Of a stretch of DNA of 6,020 nucleotides, positions 4,254 through 6,020 are shown piece by piece. Each line of letters opens with the position of its first letter. Within the stretch, counting starts at the first letter, position 1. Source of the DNA: Dehalococcoidia bacterium (GTDB lineage: Bacteria > Chloroflexota > Dehalococcoidia > JAENJB01). Below the pieces are notes generated by a model. That model searched no databases. It saw only the letters and a list, made by a program, of their open reading frames with translations, and was not told where the DNA came from. The position numbers and the translations under genes are program-made. The DNA lies in assembly GCA_030690705.1 (NCBI GenBank), contig JAUYGE010000041.1, positions 1-6,020 on the forward strand, in the 5' to 3' direction.

Positions 4254-5351
4254 ATGAAGTATTACCTTGTTGCGTTTCTACTCCTGATTGGCATTCTGAT
4301 TGCTGGCTGCGCCGGTCCGTCGGCGGTGTCGTCGGGTGGCACCGTCTCCGGTGAGACGCTGTATTTTGTGTCATCGAGCGGCTCGCTGGTGGCAATGGAC
4401 GCGTCTAACGGGAACAGGCTCTGGAGCCTGGCGTTGGAGGGGTTGCAGCCTCGGGCTACCGGTGGGGCGTGCTCAGGCCCGGTTACGGTAAAGCCGGCGG
4501 TGTATGGAGCGCCTCAGGTCGATGGAGACCGCATATATGCTGCCGGCTACAGCGGTCAGCTCCAGGCGGTGAACGCCACTACCAGGACGGTGGCCTGGAA
4601 GTATCCCAGGGAGGGTAAGGATAGAGTGGGTCCCCTGGTGGGCAGCCCGGTGATAGCTGAGGGGAAAGTGTTTGCCGGGTCGTCAGATGGGAAGGTCTAC
4701 ATGTTGGATGGGGTGACGGGTGAGGTACTGGGGGAGTTCATCACCGGTGGCAAAGTCTGGGCGACAGTGGCTGTTGCCGATGGCATTCTCTATGTTGGCT
4801 CTTTTGACAAGAAGGCATACGCTTTCAATATTGCCACTAAAGAGAAGTTGTGGGAATTCGAGACCGGCGGCGCGGTGGCTGCTAGCCCGGTTGTGTACGA
4901 GGGCCTGGTGTACGTGGGTTCTTTCGACAGGGACCTCTATGCTTTAGGTGCGAAGGATGGCAAGGAGAAATGGCGGTTCAGTGCTGGAAACTGGTACTGG
5001 GGCCGGCCGGTAGCCCACAAAGGCGTCGTCTATGTGCCTTCTCTCGACCACAAGGTATATGCGTTGAGGGCTGCCAGCGGAGAGAAGCTGGCCGAGTTTG
5101 ACGGTGGTTCGCCCGTCTCATCTTCGCCGGTCGTCGTTGGCGATAACGTTGTGTTCGCTACTGAAAAAGGTACTGTCTATCTCATCGATACCGGGACCAT
5201 GGGCTGGAGGAAACTGTACCAGACGGTTGGTCACATAAGATCGCCACTCTTCGCCAGGAACGGGGTGGTGTATGTGCAGACTCAGGATCGAAACCTCCAT
5301 GCCGTGGAAGCTCAGAGCGGCAACAAGCTGTGGGCGGTCCAGACAAACTAG
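4254..5351 (+). CDS. PQQ-type beta-propeller lipoprotein, eight repeats
   Basis: The 365-residue product starts with a lipoprotein signal: MKYY, a hydrophobic stretch at 5-17 and the lipobox IAGC with C19 as the lipidated residue. It should be anchored to the outer face of the cytoplasmic membrane. A short Ser/Gly linker follows, then eight repeats of about 40 residues with the pattern G-x-(L/V)-Y-V-x-S-x-D-x-x-(V/L)-Y-A-(L/F)-...-G-x-x-x-W-x-F. The first is near 33-61 and the last near 338-364. This is the PQQ/BamB-like beta-propeller fold, and eight repeats would close one ring. No dehydrogenase catalytic motif is apparent, so a binding or scaffold role is likelier than enzymatic use of PQQ. 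BamB in Gram-negatives helps outer-membrane protein assembly, but similarity here is at fold level only. GGAGG lies 12 bases before the ATG. It sits between yidD and yidC on the same strand, suggesting a link to membrane protein insertion or quality control (inference). Confidence 0.88.
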   Translation: MKYYLVAFLLLIGILIAGCAGPSAVSSGGTVSGETLYFVSSSGSLVAMDASNGNRLWSLALEGLQPRATGGACSGPVTVKPAVYGAPQVDGDRIYAAGYSGQLQAVNATTRTVAWKYPREGKDRVGPLVGSPVIAEGKVFAGSSDGKVYMLDGVTGEVLGEFITGGKVWATVAVADGILYVGSFDKKAYAFNIATKEKLWEFETGGAVAASPVVYEGLVYVGSFDRDLYALGAKDGKEKWRFSAGNWYWGRPVAHKGVVYVPSLDHKVYALRAASGEKLAEFDGGSPVSSSPVVVGDNVVFATEKGTVYLIDTGTMGWRKLYQTVGHIRSPLFARNGVVYVQTQDRNLHAVEAQSGNKLWAVQTN

Positions 5352-5370
5352 TTAGGGGCGAATAGTAGAG

Positions 5371-6020
5371 TTGTTAGAGATCTGGAACACCTTCATCCAG
5401 GAGCCAATGATAAACACGCTGGTGGTCCTGTACAGCGTGTTGTTTGGCAACTTCGGCGTCGCCATAGCAGTGTTCACTATGCTGGTGCGGTTGGTGATGT
5501 TGCCGCTTACCTTGAGGCAGTTGAGGTCCTCCAAGGCCATGTCTGACCTTCAGCCGAAGATTAAGGAGCTTCAAAAGAAGTATGCCAAGAGTAAGGACAA
5601 GCTCTCCCAGGAGATGATGAAGGCATACAAGGAGGCGGGGGTGAATCCGCTGGGCTGTCTCGGCCCAATGGTGATTCAGTTTCCCATCTGGATTGCCCTG
5701 TACCAGTCTGTTATCGGGGTCCTGGCCACTACACCGGAGCAGTTGCTCAACCTCTCACAGCGGCTTTACTCATGGCCAATAGTGTATCAGGCTATACCCT
5801 TGAAAGAGGAATTCCTCTGGCTGAACCTGGCCGAACCGGACCCAACACGCTTCGTGTTGCCTGTCCTGGTGGGAGCCACCATGTGGGTGCAGCAGAAAAT
5901 GGTCTCTGGCCCGGGAATGGACCCCCGCCAGCAACAGATGAACAGCATGATGCTCTGGATGATGCCCGTGATGTTCGCGTTCTTCACTATGCAATTCCCG
6001 AGTGGACTGGCTATCTACTG
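5371..6020 (+). CDS. yidC: Membrane protein insertase YidC/Oxa1 family (3' end cut by window edge)
   Basis: YidC inserts and folds proteins in the cytoplasmic membrane, alone or with SecYEG. The visible 216 codons begin (M)LEIWNTFIQEPMINTL and go straight into the first core membrane segment, with R40 in VFTMLVRLVMLPLTL as the conserved positive residue of the hydrophilic groove. A charged helical hairpin follows (about 57-90, QPKIKELQKKYAKSK), then NPLGCLGPMVIQFPIWIALYQ (second segment), RFVLPVLVGATMWVQQKM (third) and MMLWMMPVMFAFFTMQFPSGLAIY (fourth, at the edge). There is no large periplasmic P1 domain, so this is the short Gram-positive/chloroflexal form. No Cys lipobox is visible at the N-terminus, unlike Bacillus SpoIIIJ. 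The start is taken as TTG 5371, the only start codon after an in-frame TAG at 5353. Its ribosome site is weak (AGGGG, 12 bases away). ATG 5407 is an alternative but would trim the conserved opening. It follows the lipoprotein stop by 19 bases. Confidence 0.93.
   Translation, partial: MLEIWNTFIQEPMINTLVVLYSVLFGNFGVAIAVFTMLVRLVMLPLTLRQLRSSKAMSDLQPKIKELQKKYAKSKDKLSQEMMKAYKEAGVNPLGCLGPMVIQFPIWIALYQSVIGVLATTPEQLLNLSQRLYSWPIVYQAIPLKEEFLWLNLAEPDPTRFVLPVLVGATMWVQQKMVSGPGMDPRQQQMNSMMLWMMPVMFAFFTMQFPSGLAIY

Noticed and set aside
5352..5994. Leftward open frames opposite yidC
   Set aside because: They are antisense shadows of yidC; the rightward frame matches YidC throughout and the leftward ones match nothing.

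Overview
The window looks like a piece of bacterial chromosome of moderately high G+C content. The best guess is an uncultured member of the Chloroflexota (Dehalococcoidia or SAR202-like). That is inferred from gene style: YidC lacks the large periplasmic domain of Gram-negative bacteria, many genes start with TTG, GTG or CTG, and an NMT1-type binding protein without a signal peptide sits beside a YtcJ-like amidohydrolase. No rRNA or taxon-specific marker is present, so the assignment is tentative.

Layout. Bases 1-1990 hold a leftward two-gene unit: a solute-binding-like protein (1990-1052), followed after six bases by a YtcJ-type amidohydrolase that runs off the left edge. Bases 1991-2192 are a divergent intergenic region with one recognisable promoter facing each way. 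Bases 2193-3374 are a rightward rpsF-ssb-rpsR cluster (ribosomal protein S6, single-stranded DNA-binding protein, ribosomal protein S18). A second strong promoter at 3424-3453 drives rpmH (L34, with a CTG start), rnpA (RNase P protein), yidD, an eight-repeat PQQ-type beta-propeller lipoprotein, and yidC, which is cut by the right edge.

How the genes work together. The right two thirds are housekeeping: ribosome parts, replication and repair SSB, tRNA 5' maturation and membrane protein insertion. The rpmH-rnpA-yidD-yidC order is a widely conserved bacterial block. The notable insertion is a lipid-anchored beta-propeller between YidD and YidC, the two membrane-insertion factors. The left third is probably catabolic or ligand-sensing, but its substrate cannot be read from sequence. 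I see no mobile element, CRISPR array, tRNA or rRNA. Nothing amounts to a clear new defence or metabolic system. The most interesting points are the propeller lipoprotein's position, the CTG start of rpmH, the SSB tail without its terminal Phe, the extended S18, and the hairpin between ssb and rpsR.
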